From NCBI RefSeq assembly GCF_027460065.1, contig NZ_JAPYZZ010000001.1, positions 562,864 through 626,863 of the forward strand: a stretch of 64,000 nucleotides of DNA, given 5' to 3'. Below the pieces are notes generated by a model. That model was not told where the DNA came from and ran no database searches. It saw only the letters and a program-made list of their open reading frames with translations. This DNA comes from Martinezella rhizogenes. GTDB lineage: Bacteria > Pseudomonadota > Alphaproteobacteria > Rhizobiales > Rhizobiaceae. Made by a program: the position numbers and the translations under genes. This document shows positions 45,001-53,906 of this stretch, one piece after another. The number at the start of each line of letters is the position of its first letter. Within the stretch, counting starts at the first letter, position 1.

Positions 45001-47515
45001 AGGCATCTTCCAGCCGGTTGAGCGGCAGGAGGCGCAGCGCCTCCTCGTTTTCAGTTCCCTTGTCGAAACCGATCTTTTCCTCCGTCATATCCACGAAGCC
45101 GCGAACGGCCGTCGTGCCATAAGAATGGCCGGCACCTTCGGCACGTTCCTTGAAGAGACCGAGCAGCGGAATATCGTTTTCACCCTTCACCGACAATGCT
45201 TTTCGATGCCAGTCGGCCACCGCCTGCGCGATAACGGCGAAGGTGACGCCGCCGACCGGGGTCTTCACATTGGGGAAATAACGCTTCAGAACGGGATCGT
45301 TGGTATCGAGGAAATTCGGCTCGAAGAATTCGCCACCGATGTAGCTTTCCGCCGTGCACAGGCCGACTTTGCCCATGGTCTTCATCAGCGACTTTTCAGC
45401 CGCCTTGGCGAAGCGCTTGAACGCCTTGTCGGCCTCGGCACCGAATTTCTCTTCCGCACGGAACTGCACGCCGAGCGGATAGACCGCCGAAGCACCGAAA
45501 CCGAGTCCGGCTGCGATATGATGGGAGGACGAAAACTGCCCGCTTTCGACGATCAGGGAAACGCGCAACCGCAGGCCTTCCTCAATCAGCCGCTGGTTGA
45601 TGGCGGAAACGACCATGATCATCGGTAAGGCCGCGCGGCCCGCCGAGACATGGCGGTCGGTGATGACGGCAATCCCGCCCTGCTCGGCTGCGAAAGCCGC
45701 AACCTCATCGCAGAGGCCGTCGATCGCCTGCCGGAGGGCAGCCTCATTGAGGTCAGCAGCATCGAAGACCGGCGTAAAGAGCATTTCGAAACGACGAACG
45801 GGTGTCTCGGGCTGCTCGCGAATACGCAGCATATCGAGATGGGTGAGGATCGGGGAGCGAACGACGATCTGGCGGGCCTTGGCCGCACCGCTGTTCGGCT
45901 TTGCGCCCAACGCCACACGCAGCGTCATACCGTCGGCCTCACGAATGCTGTCGAGCGGCGGATTGGTGACCTGCGCGAAACGCTGTGAGAAATACTTCGC
46001 GACGCCGCCTTCCTGATCGGAAAGCGCATTGATGGCATTGCCATAACCCATGGCCGAGATTTTTTCCGCACCGGAGGCCAGCATCGGGTCCATCAGGAAC
46101 TTGAAGCTTTCCTGATTGTGCGAATAGGCGACATAACGCTGATGCCGCTCCAGATCGCCATTATAGCGAAGCGGTGAGCCCTGCTTGTCGGCCGGCACCT
46201 CCGGCAGATCACCAAGCATGACGCGCGCTTCAGACAGCAGCGACGAATAGTCCCGCTGCGAGGCCAGAAGCTCCAGCGCCTCGACGGTTGAAAACGCACG
46301 ACGCTCGGCGTGATTGTAATAAAGCATGCCGCCCGCTTCGATGCGGCCACGGCGGATGACGCTTTCCGCCGGGAAGGCAATCTGCCCCGCCTCAGACATG
46401 ACACAGAGATAGTCCTCCGTCTCGACAGTGCGCAGCGGGCGCAGGCCAAGGCGGTCGAGGCGTGCACCAATGATCGTGCCGTCGCCGAAGATCAGCGCGG
46501 CTGGGCCGTCGTTCTTTTCCTCATAGAGCGAGAAATATTCCAGCATCGACTTCACACCGGGCGAGAGCGTGTCGTCGTTTTCCCAGGCTGGCGGCATCAT
46601 CGAGACCACGGCGGTGACGAGGTCGAGACCATCCTCCATCACCCGTGCCTGCAATGTCTGGTCCAGACGGCAGCTATCCGACTGGCCCTTGGGCCTGACG
46701 ATGCTGGCATTCTTCGCCAGCGCCACGGCCGCTTCCGATAGCCGGTTTTTCTTGTCGGTGTTGAGTTCGCCATTATGCGCCATCAGGCGGAAGGGCTGCG
46801 CCATGGAGGGATGCGGATCGGTATTGGTGGAGAACCGAGTGTGGAAATACATCGTATGCACTTCATGGCGCGGATCTGTCAGATCGCAGAAATAGGGCAT
46901 GACCTCCTGGGAGTTCAGACGGCCCTTGAGCACCTGCGTGCGCGCGCTGAGCGACAGCGGGTAAAAACCGGCAAGCTCCGGCACGGTGTAAGCGAGCGCC
47001 TCGATGGCGAGCAGCGCCTTGTGGATGCGCCAGTCGAATTCGGCAAGCGTCGCGCATTCCGCTGGTGCCGAAAAGACCCATTGGCGGATCGGTAACTGAT
47101 AGGGGATTGCGGCGGGACGGATGGCCGCATCATTCACTGGCACATCGCGCACCAGCAGAACCGAAAAGCCCTGCTCTTTCAGAGCGGTGCCGATGATACC
47201 GACCGCCTCATCGTGGAAAGCCGGGTTCTGCGGCAGGAAAAAATTGCCGACGCCGAACCGGCCGGCCTTGAGGGAACCTTGTCCCGTCAGCTCACGAAAA
47301 AAGGAGAGCGACAGATCCAGCGACACGCCCGCGCCATCACCAACACCTTCCGCCGACATGCCGCCGCGATGCGGCACGGCACAGAGTGCCTCATGGCCGC
47401 GCTTCAGCACATCATGCGTCTGCACGCCATCCTTGCGGGTGATGAAACCGACGCCACAGCTGCTTTTTTCAAAAGCCGCATCATAAAGGCCGAATTTTTG
47501 CTCCGTCACACTCAA
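42011..47515 (-). CDS. Glutamate-synthase-like (GltB-related) giant protein
   Basis: The 1,834-residue protein has the GltB domain order. A glutaminase domain begins at Cys20 (SSCGVGFI after a 19-residue propeptide) and includes PHRGGMSAEG and MAHNGELNT. The central domain contains ILTHLDMLRIR. The FMN/glutamate-synthase domain (about 1020-1330) has GMSNSGEGGE, IKIGQGAKPGEGGQLP and PPPHHDTYSIEDLAQLI. The GXGXG domain is at about 1400-1560. Differences from standard GltB (about 1,500 residues) are a C-terminal extension of about 170 residues, an iron-sulfur motif Cys1256-x5-Cys-x3-Cys1266 instead of C-x5-C-x4-C, and RCSGAHQT where GOGATs have an ADGG-type block. The TTG start is preceded by AGAGGAG. 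No GltD is present. Amidotransferase chemistry is probable; glutamate as the product is inference. Confidence 0.9.
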   Translation of the reverse strand: MSVTEQKFGLYDAAFEKSSCGVGFITRKDGVQTHDVLKRGHEALCAVPHRGGMSAEGVGDGAGVSLDLSLSFFRELTGQGSLKAGRFGVGNFFLPQNPAFHDEAVGIIGTALKEQGFSVLLVRDVPVNDAAIRPAAIPYQLPIRQWVFSAPAECATLAEFDWRIHKALLAIEALAYTVPELAGFYPLSLSARTQVLKGRLNSQEVMPYFCDLTDPRHEVHTMYFHTRFSTNTDPHPSMAQPFRLMAHNGELNTDKKNRLSEAAVALAKNASIVRPKGQSDSCRLDQTLQARVMEDGLDLVTAVVSMMPPAWENDDTLSPGVKSMLEYFSLYEEKNDGPAALIFGDGTIIGARLDRLGLRPLRTVETEDYLCVMSEAGQIAFPAESVIRRGRIEAGGMLYYNHAERRAFSTVEALELLASQRDYSSLLSEARVMLGDLPEVPADKQGSPLRYNGDLERHQRYVAYSHNQESFKFLMDPMLASGAEKISAMGYGNAINALSDQEGGVAKYFSQRFAQVTNPPLDSIREADGMTLRVALGAKPNSGAAKARQIVVRSPILTHLDMLRIREQPETPVRRFEMLFTPVFDAADLNEAALRQAIDGLCDEVAAFAAEQGGIAVITDRHVSAGRAALPMIMVVSAINQRLIEEGLRLRVSLIVESGQFSSSHHIAAGLGFGASAVYPLGVQFRAEEKFGAEADKAFKRFAKAAEKSLMKTMGKVGLCTAESYIGGEFFEPNFLDTNDPVLKRYFPNVKTPVGGVTFAVIAQAVADWHRKALSVKGENDIPLLGLFKERAEGAGHSYGTTAVRGFVDMTEEKIGFDKGTENEEALRLLPLNRLEDAFGLNDAAYYHNSFDRLTPEAIDAFEVTPGYRSFARMMAEERAGRPAALRDVLELPADVTFAGSAEEFRREMGRFSRHGNNSFMVRGLRCEEAGDGAFRLQLIGPHGHELARLAALGQSLLDRFGDDITGHWLEGGALMVQAKGEASAYLSLIRTAPESIPLETVQKASEITKTLASGAMSHGALVAAAHEAVAHGTNMVGGMSNSGEGGEHISRYGTIRASRIKQFASGRFGVWAGYLADPMLEEIEIKIGQGAKPGEGGQLPSPKVTVEIAAARGGTPGVELVSPPPHHDTYSIEDLAQLIHDAKAARVRVIVKLVSSEGIGTIAVGVAKAGADVINVAGNTGGTGAAAVTSLKYTGRAAEIGIAEVHQALCATGLRAKVLLRCSGAHQTASDVVKSALLGGDSFEFGTTALMMLKCVMAKNCNIKCPAGLTTNQEAFNGDPRALAQYLMNIAHETREILAGLGVTSLREARGRSDLLHLLDHPASVGQLDLRAMLAVVEEVKIDSPVYMEKDFALDDAFIDLVRSALVDSKRENIELGGNRFLNNCNKSVGGQLAVDIERMLNHELSDEQLDALPAVKRDGRGRRFLEAGSVRIDTSGSAGQSFGAFCNDGMVMVHTGTCNDGVGKSACGGTIVVRSPGGGSQEAGGNVLVGNFALFGATGGRTFVEGQAGDRFAVRNSGATAVVEGVGDFACEYMTNGAVLNLGSFGKGFGNGMSGGFVYQYDPYGDLPKKVSHDSILLGSITGEDEQAAIHNQAVHQLLSLHVAETGSAKAAWLLENWESEQHNFVYGMPRALLLYQDSDEILKAKPRKELLEELASALAAHQLRKFKLAYRDRKAVLNGTVPGYGETDTEDMYALLNNYTVLSMAQAIALQRLPMASGPSDPAIEKAVRNLILTEDYALMQRLLKYAREALSDHSDAQLAVMIAAKRLDDYKQALTRRNIWSVDSPGTYGWIIQQNRKNIEKIGRLPGFEELFAARAIPDLATASSQNRAA

Positions 47516-47797
47516 GGCACTCTCCTCTCGTTGCGCATTTCGCGCGGCATCACCCTCTTTTCCCGAAACCCGGCGCGTCAGCCGGCACTCTGCGGGCGGA
47601 GCCGCAGGCGACCTGGCTGCTCCTCTTTTTTTGGCTATCGGCGTTTAATGGCGCGAACGGTCGTTTTGCGGCCGGCAAACGGCGTGACGGCAATGGCCGC
47701 TTTTTCGCAAATAATGATCGTCGTCGTTCGCATCGCGTTCCCTGGTGGCCGGTATTTCCGGCAATGAGGCACACTGAATTACGTCAGTATTGCTTAC

Positions 47798-47824
47798 ATA
47801 ATATTTCATGATGGGCCGAGTCAA
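47798..47824 (-). promoter_or_regulatory. Candidate promoter of the GltB-like operon
   Basis: On the minus strand TTGACT and TATTAT are separated by 15 bp in an AT-rich stretch, 283 bp before the TTG start and just after the upstream terminator. The spacing is short of the usual 16-18 bp. Confidence 0.35.
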
Positions 47825-47846
47825 GATTAAAATCTGCCTCGCGCAA

Positions 47847-47891
47847 TAAAAAAACAAAAACGCCGCGAAATCCGACAGGATTCCGCGGCGT
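47847..47891 (-). terminator. Rho-independent terminator of the MHS transporter gene
   Basis: On the minus strand ACGCCGCG and CGCGGCGT, extended by GGATT-like pairs around a GACA-type loop, form a stem followed by TTTTTGTTTTTTT. It lies 32 bp after the transporter stop. Confidence 0.88.
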
Positions 47892-47922
47892 GATGGCTGC
47901 AGCGATTGTTAAATTGCCCAGA

Positions 47923-49245
47923 TCAGTCCGAAGGCATTTCCAGCGTTCGGCTGAACCAGAGGGCAACCAGCGTACAGACGGCACCCGACATCAGGTAAAT
48001 TCCGACCGCGAACAGTCCGAATTTGGACGAAAATCCAAGTGCGACAAGCGGTGCGAAACCGGCACCGATCAGCCAGGAAATATCCGAGGTGAGCGACGCA
48101 CCGGTATAGCGGTATTCACGGCTGAAACGGGATGCGAGCGCGCCGCCCGCCTGACCGAAAGACAAGCCAAGCAGCGAGAAGCCGATCAGAACGAAGAGAT
48201 AGCGGCCAATATCGCCCGAGCTCAGCAGCACGGGTGCCACGAGGCTGAAGAGACCAATGAGAGCTGCGGCGATGGCCAGAAGCTTCCGCCGGCCGATCCT
48301 GTCGGCCAGAATGCCTGAAACCACGATCATACCGCCGCAGATGATGGCACTGACGAATTGCACGAACAGGAAGTCCGAAACACGCTGACTGGTATTAAGG
48401 GAAACCCAGCTCAGCGGGAATACCGTGACGAGGTGGAAGAGTGCAAAACTTGCCAGCGGGACGAAGGCGCCGGTGACGACGACCGGGAACTGTGAGCGCA
48501 GCATCTTGAACATCGGGCGCGGTTCCAGCTCATGCTGCTCCAGCATGGCCTGGAATTCCGGCGTGACGATCATGCGCAGGCGGGCAAAGAGCGCGAGAAC
48601 ATTGAGCGCCAGCGCCACGAAGAAGGGGAAACGCCAGCCCCAGGCGAGGAATTCCGCATTGGAAAGCTGCGTGACGAAAACGATAAAAAAGGCACTGGCG
48701 AGGCCGAAGCCCATGGCCGCACCGATCTGCGGCATCATGGCGTACCAGCCGCGCTGTTTCTGCGGTGCATTCATGGCAAGCAGCGAAACCAGACCATCCC
48801 AGGCGCCCCCAAGGCCAAGGCCCTGACCGATACGGAAGACAGCCAGAAGGATCGGAGCGAGCATGCCCGCTTCCGCATAAGACGGAAGGAAGCTGATCGC
48901 CATGGTGGAACCACAGAGCGTGAAAAGCGCCGCCATCAGCTTGACGGCACGGCCGAACTTACGGTCGATCTGGAGGAAGATCAGCGAACCGATCGGCCTT
49001 GCGATAAAGGCAAGCGAGAATACCGCGAAGGAATAAAGTGTGGCCGTCAGCGGATCGACGAAGGAAAAAAAGACGTGGGGGAAAACGAGCGCAGAGGCGA
49101 TGGCATAGATAAAAAAGTCAAAGAATTCAGTCATTCTCGCAAGAATGACCGCGATCGTGATGCGATCCGGATCGACGCTCGTGGGACCAGCCCCGTTTGC
49201 CTCCGGCGCCTGCCCAAAGGATGGAGCAGCATTGGTATAACTCAT
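47923..49245 (-). CDS. MFS transporter, metabolite:H+ symporter (MHS) family
   Basis: The 440-residue transporter has about 12 helices and the MHS signatures: FFDFFIYAIASALVFPHVFF in the first helix, FIARPIGSLIFLQIDRKFGRA (the loop 2-3 motif), and GQGLGLGGAWDGLVSLLAMN. The family takes up proline, betaine, alpha-ketoglutarate, shikimate or citrate with protons, and this sequence does not discriminate. The N-terminus carries about 28 polar residues. It is divergent from cyoA across 305 bp and ends before a strong terminator. Confidence 0.88.
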   Translation of the reverse strand: MSYTNAAPSFGQAPEANGAGPTSVDPDRITIAVILARMTEFFDFFIYAIASALVFPHVFFSFVDPLTATLYSFAVFSLAFIARPIGSLIFLQIDRKFGRAVKLMAALFTLCGSTMAISFLPSYAEAGMLAPILLAVFRIGQGLGLGGAWDGLVSLLAMNAPQKQRGWYAMMPQIGAAMGFGLASAFFIVFVTQLSNAEFLAWGWRFPFFVALALNVLALFARLRMIVTPEFQAMLEQHELEPRPMFKMLRSQFPVVVTGAFVPLASFALFHLVTVFPLSWVSLNTSQRVSDFLFVQFVSAIICGGMIVVSGILADRIGRRKLLAIAAALIGLFSLVAPVLLSSGDIGRYLFVLIGFSLLGLSFGQAGGALASRFSREYRYTGASLTSDISWLIGAGFAPLVALGFSSKFGLFAVGIYLMSGAVCTLVALWFSRTLEMPSD

Positions 49246-49550
49246 AATATCCCTCCTGCGTCATGGACGAACCATTCCCTGTAACGCGCAGGCTCCTCTT
49301 CCGTTGCGTTACGATGCGACGGATTGTCACACGCACCCTACGTAACGTCAATTGAAGTTTGACAATAAAGGGTTGCCCAGCCGGCCGACCGTGCGATAAT
49401 GCAGCCGCTCGCCTTTAAACGCAGTACTGCCCGGCATATGGTGCATCGCGAAGGCTTCGCTGCACCGCGACAATATACCTCATTTCAAAAATGACCTTCG
49501 GCAATTATTCGCGGCCTAATCCAAACTGTACGAGTTCAAAGAACGTGCGC
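49246..49550. other. Divergent MHS transporter-cyoA intergenic region
   Basis: This 305-bp gap holds the promoters of the two divergent genes. TTGCCC-N16-GATAAT at 49373-49400 is the best plus-strand candidate for cyoA. No FNR-type TTGAT-N4-ATCAA box and no small gene with a ribosome binding site were seen. Confidence 0.45.
49373..49400 (+). promoter_or_regulatory. Candidate cyoA promoter
   Basis: TTGCCC and GATAAT are separated by 16 bp, 150 bp before the cyoA start. Confidence 0.3.
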
Positions 49551-50624
49551 ATGATCAAAAAACTCCCATCCGCCCTTCTGGCAATCCCGGCCCTGCTGTT
49601 GCTCAGCGGCTGCAATCTGGTCGTCATGAACCCTTCGGGCGACGTGGCCATCCAGCAGCGCGATCTTATCATCACGTCCACGGTCCTGATGTTGCTGATC
49701 ATCGTCCCGGTCATCGTGCTGACGCTGTTCTTCGCCTGGAAGTACCGCGAGTCGGCGAAGGCTGAAGATTACGATCCCGAGTGGCACCACTCCACCCGCC
49801 TTGAAATGGTGATCTGGTCGGCCCCCGTCGCCATCATCCTGATGCTTGGCACGGTGACCTGGATTTCCACGCACCGTCTCGACCCTTACCGCCCGCTGGA
49901 ACGGATCGACGAGAACCGTCAGGTTACCGCCGATATTAAGCCGATCACGGTCGAAGTGGTGGCCATGGACTGGAAGTGGCTGTTCTTCTATCCCGAACTC
50001 GGCATCGGCAGCGTCAACGAATTCGCCGCGCCGGTCGATGTTCCGATCAACTTCAAGATCACCGGCACGACTGCGATGAACTCCTTCTTCGTTCCAGCAC
50101 TTGCCGGCCAGATTTACGCCATGGGTGGCATGCAGACCAAGCTGCACGCGGTCATCAACAAGGAAGGTGTCTATGACGGCATCTCGGCCAACTTCTCCGG
50201 CCCCGGCTTCTCGCACATGCGCTTCAAGTTCCATGGCCTCAGCCAGCAGGGCTTCGAGCAATGGGTGGCCAAGGTGAAAGAAGGCGGCAAGGGCTTCGGC
50301 CGGCAGGAATATCTGGAATTCGCCAAGCCTTCCGAGCGTGAGCCGGTGCAATATTTCGCTTCGGTCGATCCGGAACTGTACAGCGCCATCCTCAACCGCT
50401 GCGTGGAGCCCAACAAGCTCTGCATGCGCGATATGATGCATATCGACGCCAATGGCGGCGGCGGCAAGGAAGGCATCGACATCGCCAAGGCGCTGAACTC
50501 CGTCGTCTGCACGCCGCTTGCGCCTTACGGTGTCGCCAGCGGACCCCAATCCACTCCGGCTGCGATCAAAGGTCAGACTTTTGAACCCGCAGCGCTGCCG
50601 GAAACGAAACAAGTCGCTGGCTGA
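49551..50624 (+). CDS. cyoA: Cytochrome bo ubiquinol oxidase subunit II CyoA
   Basis: CyoA (357 residues) is the quinol oxidase subunit II. It starts with a lipoprotein signal (LLLLSGC, acylated Cys21), two membrane helices (about 40-62 and 84-104) and a cupredoxin-like periplasmic domain (VVAMDWKWLFFYPELGIGSVNE) that lacks the CuA Cys ligands of cytochrome c oxidases, as expected for a quinol oxidase. A C-terminal COX-aromatic-rich-motif region follows (NFSGPGFSHMRFKFHGLSQQGFEQW). ATG 49551 starts the lipoprotein signal. It opens the cyoABCD operon. Confidence 0.95.
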   Translation: MIKKLPSALLAIPALLLLSGCNLVVMNPSGDVAIQQRDLIITSTVLMLLIIVPVIVLTLFFAWKYRESAKAEDYDPEWHHSTRLEMVIWSAPVAIILMLGTVTWISTHRLDPYRPLERIDENRQVTADIKPITVEVVAMDWKWLFFYPELGIGSVNEFAAPVDVPINFKITGTTAMNSFFVPALAGQIYAMGGMQTKLHAVINKEGVYDGISANFSGPGFSHMRFKFHGLSQQGFEQWVAKVKEGGKGFGRQEYLEFAKPSEREPVQYFASVDPELYSAILNRCVEPNKLCMRDMMHIDANGGGGKEGIDIAKALNSVVCTPLAPYGVASGPQSTPAAIKGQTFEPAALPETKQVAG

Positions 50625-50700
50625 CGGTGACGTCCCGGCATTCTGCGGCGCGGCCAATGGCTGCGCCGATCTTACGTCTTAGAATCGCAAGAGGCTGAAA

Positions 50701-52704
50701 ATGATCGTCAATTCCGATCAAACGTCGTTCCTGTTCGGGAAGCTGACATGGGAATCCATCCCGCTTCACGAGCCCATTCTTGTCGCCACCTTCGCGGCCG
50801 TGGCGCTCGGCGGCATCGCCGTCGTTGGCGCCCTCACCTATTTCCGGCTTTGGGGTTATCTCTGGAATGAATGGTTCACGAGCATCGATCACAAGAAGAT
50901 CGGTATCATGTACATCATTCTGGCGCTGGTCATGCTGTTGCGCGGCTTTGCCGACGCCATCATGATGCGCGTGCAGCAGGCGATCGCCTCCGGCGGCTCG
51001 GAAGGTTATCTTCCGCCACACCACTACGACCAGATTTTCACGGCCCATGGCGTCATCATGATCTTTTTCATGGCCATGCCGATGATCACGGGTCTGATGA
51101 ACTTCGTCGTGCCGCTGCAGATCGGCGCCCGCGACGTTTCGTTCCCCTTTCTCAACAACTTCTCCTTCTGGATGACCACGGCCGGCGCCGTCATCACCAT
51201 GATCTCGCTGTTTGTGGGTGAATATGCGCAGACCGGCTGGCTCGCCTATCCGCCGCTTTCCGGCATCGATGGCAGCCCGGGCGTCGGGGTCGATTATTAC
51301 ATCTGGGGTCTGCAGATCGCCGGTGTGGGCACGACGCTATCGGGCATCAACCTGATCGTGACCATCATCAAAATGCGCGCACCCGGCATGACCATGATGC
51401 GCATGCCGATTTTCGTCTGGACGTCGCTGTGTTCGAACATCCTGATCGTGGCCTCCTTCCCGATCCTGACCGGCACGCTCGCGCTCCTGACACTGGACCG
51501 TTACGTTGGTACGAATTTCTTCACCAACGATCTCGGCGGCAACCCGATGATGTATGTCAACCTCATCTGGATCTGGGGCCATCCTGAAGTTTACATTCTG
51601 GTGCTGCCGGCATTCGGCGTCTTCTCGGAAATCGTTGCGACGTTCTCCCGCAAGCGCCTCTTCGGTTATGCCTCGATGGTTTATGCGACGGGCGTCATCA
51701 CCATCCTTGCCTATATCGTGTGGCTGCACCACTTCTTCACCATGGGCTCCGGCGCGAGCGTCAACGCTTTCTTCGGCATCACCACGATGATTATCTCGAT
51801 CCCGACGGGCGCGAAAATCTTCAACTGGCTCTTCACCATGTATAAGGGCCGCATCAATTTCGACGTTCCGATGCTTTGGACGATCGGTTTCATGATCACC
51901 TTCGTCATCGGCGGCATGACCGGCGTTCTTCTTGCTGTTCCGCCTGCGGATTTCGTGCTCCACAACTCGCTGTTCCTCATCGCTCACTTCCACAACGTCA
52001 TCATCGGCGGCGTGGTGTTCGGTGTACTTGCGGGTATAGTCTACTGGTTCCCGAAAGCGTTCGGTTACCGCCTCGATCCGTTCTGGGGCAAGCTGTCCTT
52101 CTGGTTCTGGTTCATCGGCTTCTATTTCGCCTTCATGCCGCTTTACGTGCTCGGCCTGATGGGGATTACCCGCCGTGTCAGCCAGTTCGAGGACAATTCG
52201 CTACAGATCTGGTTCGTGATCGCCGCCTTCGGCGCCTTCCTGATTGCGCTCGGCATCGCCGCCTTCGTCATCCAGCTCATCGTCAGCTACCTGAAGCGCG
52301 ATCAGCTGCGCGACGTGACCGGCGATCCCTACAACGCCCGTACGCTGGAATGGTCGACCTCGTCGCCGCCGCCCGCCTACAACTTCGCCTTCACGCCGGT
52401 CATTCATGACGTGGACGCATGGGCGGACATGAAGAAGCGCGGTTACAGCCGTCCTCTGGAAGGTTACATTCCGATCCATATGCCGAAGAATACCGGCACG
52501 GGCGTCATCATCAGCGCCATCAGCGTTGTCCTCGGCTTCGCTTTGGTGTGGCACATCTGGTGGCTTGCGGCTCTTTCGATGCTCGCCATCATAGCAGTCT
52601 CGATTGCCCACACCTTCAACTACAATCGCGATTACTACATTCCCGCGTCCGACGTTTCGACCGTCGAGGCGGAGCGTACGAAGCTGCTCGCGAAACAGGC
52701 GTAA
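50701..52704 (+). CDS. cyoB: Cytochrome bo ubiquinol oxidase subunit I CyoB
   Basis: The 667-residue catalytic subunit holds low-spin heme, the heme o3-CuB centre and the proton channels. Visible ligands are His in [30 protein letters not shown] (with the His-Tyr crosslink pair), the HHFFTMGSG pair and [13 protein letters not shown]. About 15 helices are expected. The quinol-oxidase-specific N-terminal extension (residues 1-50) and a C-terminal tail ([15 protein letters not shown]) are present. It follows cyoA by 76 bp and precedes cyoC by 6 bp. Confidence 0.97.
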   Translation: MIVNSDQTSFLFGKLTWESIPLHEPILVATFAAVALGGIAVVGALTYFRLWGYLWNEWFTSIDHKKIGIMYIILALVMLLRGFADAIMMRVQQAIASGGSEGYLPPHHYDQIFTAHGVIMIFFMAMPMITGLMNFVVPLQIGARDVSFPFLNNFSFWMTTAGAVITMISLFVGEYAQTGWLAYPPLSGIDGSPGVGVDYYIWGLQIAGVGTTLSGINLIVTIIKMRAPGMTMMRMPIFVWTSLCSNILIVASFPILTGTLALLTLDRYVGTNFFTNDLGGNPMMYVNLIWIWGHPEVYILVLPAFGVFSEIVATFSRKRLFGYASMVYATGVITILAYIVWLHHFFTMGSGASVNAFFGITTMIISIPTGAKIFNWLFTMYKGRINFDVPMLWTIGFMITFVIGGMTGVLLAVPPADFVLHNSLFLIAHFHNVIIGGVVFGVLAGIVYWFPKAFGYRLDPFWGKLSFWFWFIGFYFAFMPLYVLGLMGITRRVSQFEDNSLQIWFVIAAFGAFLIALGIAAFVIQLIVSYLKRDQLRDVTGDPYNARTLEWSTSSPPPAYNFAFTPVIHDVDAWADMKKRGYSRPLEGYIPIHMPKNTGTGVIISAISVVLGFALVWHIWWLAALSMLAIIAVSIAHTFNYNRDYYIPASDVSTVEAERTKLLAKQA

Positions 52705-52710
52705 CGGAAC

Positions 52711-53337
52711 ATGGCTCATACACCTGCACAAAGCGTCGACGGCGCAGAACCACCGGTCTTCTACCTGAAAGAAGACCACCACCCTGAAAACGGCACTTCG
52801 ATCGGCTTCTGGCTCTATCTGATGAGCGACTGCCTGATCTTTGCCGTGCTCTTCGCCACCTATGCCGTTCTCGGCCGCAGCTACGCGGCCGGTCCTTCGG
52901 GCGCGGATCTGTTCGATCTCAAGCTCGTGGCCATCAATACCGGCTTCCTGCTTCTCTCCTCCATTACCTATGGCTTCGCCATGCTGGAAATGGAAAAACA
53001 GAAGGTGAAGTCGACGCTGATATGGCTCGGCATCACCGGCCTCTTCGGCCTCGCCTTCCTCGCCGTGGAACTTTATGAGTTCCACCACCTGATCGAAGAA
53101 GGCGCTGGCCCGCAACGTTCGGCATTCCTGTCGGCTTTCTTCGCTCTGGTCGGTACCCACGGTCTGCACGTCACCTTCGGCACCATCTGGCTTGTCACGC
53201 TGATGGTACAGGTGGCAAAACATGGCCTGATCGCCGCCAACAAGCGCCGCCTGATGTGCCTTTCGATGTTCTGGCACTTCCTTGACGTCATCTGGATCGG
53301 CGTCTTCTCCTTCGTTTACCTCATGGGAGTTCTTTGA
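52711..53337 (+). CDS. cyoC: Cytochrome bo ubiquinol oxidase subunit III CyoC
   Basis: CyoC (208 residues) has five helices and the subunit III hallmarks [23 protein letters not shown] and [19 protein letters not shown] and ends [23 protein letters not shown]. It stabilises subunit I and is thought to guide oxygen. The stop overlaps the cyoD start in ATGA. Confidence 0.96.
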   Translation: MAHTPAQSVDGAEPPVFYLKEDHHPENGTSIGFWLYLMSDCLIFAVLFATYAVLGRSYAAGPSGADLFDLKLVAINTGFLLLSSITYGFAMLEMEKQKVKSTLIWLGITGLFGLAFLAVELYEFHHLIEEGAGPQRSAFLSAFFALVGTHGLHVTFGTIWLVTLMVQVAKHGLIAANKRRLMCLSMFWHFLDVIWIGVFSFVYLMGVL

Positions 53338-53729
53338 TGAGTTCCGAAGCACACGCACATCACGACGCGCATGGTGACGACCATCACCATGATGGCGCCA
53401 GCCACGGCACCTTCAAAAGCTACATGATCGGCTTCGTCCTGTCGGTCATTCTGACGGCCATTCCGTTCTGGCTGGTCATGGGCGACGTTCTTGAGAACAA
53501 GACCCTGCTCGTCATCGCCATCATGGGTCTCGGCGTCATCCAGATCTTCGTGCACATGATCTACTTCCTGCACATGGACACCAGGTCCGAAGGCGGCTGG
53601 ACCTTCATGGCGCTGATCTTCACCGTCGTGGTGCTCTTGATCACGCTCTCCGGCTCGCTCTGGGTCATGTACAACATGAACAAGAACATGATGCCGCTGC
53701 ACATCGAGGATGTGAAGAACCTACCCTGA
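53334..53729 (+). CDS. cyoD: Cytochrome bo ubiquinol oxidase subunit IV CyoD
   Basis: CyoD (131 residues) has three helices and the family pattern [32 protein letters not shown] and [23 protein letters not shown]. The N-terminal 25 residues are very His-rich ([18 protein letters not shown]), which could bind metal; that is an observation only. It overlaps cyoC. Confidence 0.95.
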   Translation: MMSSEAHAHHDAHGDDHHHDGASHGTFKSYMIGFVLSVILTAIPFWLVMGDVLENKTLLVIAIMGLGVIQIFVHMIYFLHMDTRSEGGWTFMALIFTVVVLLITLSGSLWVMYNMNKNMMPLHIEDVKNLP

Positions 53730-53784
53730 GCAGCATAGATCAACGGCCTGCCGGACCCCGGCGGGCCGTCTTCCGCGCCAACAC

Positions 53785-53821
53785 ATAACCCCATGAATCC
53801 CAGCGAGATTTATGGGGTTAT
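53785..53821. repeat. Hairpin between cyoD and the SURF1 gene
   Basis: ATAACCCCATGAAT and ATTTATGGGGTTAT pair over 14 bp with one G-T, around a 9-nt loop. A TTTG follows, so partial termination or an mRNA structure is possible. A GC-rich stem CGGCCTGCCGG / CCGGCGGGCCG at 53744-53768 precedes it. Confidence 0.5.
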
Positions 53822-53906
53822 TTGCTGGAGGAAGCGCATGCGGGTGCAACGAGGCCCGCCGGAGCAGATGATCTTTCTGCCGGTGGCGCTTCGCAAGGAC
53901 CGTGAC

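Larger units (their letters stand above)
47516..47922. other. 407-bp leader/intergenic region upstream of the GltB-like gene
   Basis: The region contains the terminator of the upstream transporter gene at 47847-47891, a candidate minus-strand promoter at 47798-47824, and about 280 nt of GC-rich leader before the TTG start with stems such as CTGCGG-CTCCGC-CCGCAG. A 70-codon ORF on the minus strand (47645-47857) is not protein-like. The long leader may be regulatory. Confidence 0.45.

Noticed and set aside
47645-47857. A 70-codon frame on the minus strand in the leader of the GltB-like gene.
   Set aside because: It has no convincing ribosome binding site, atypical composition and begins upstream of the likely promoter.
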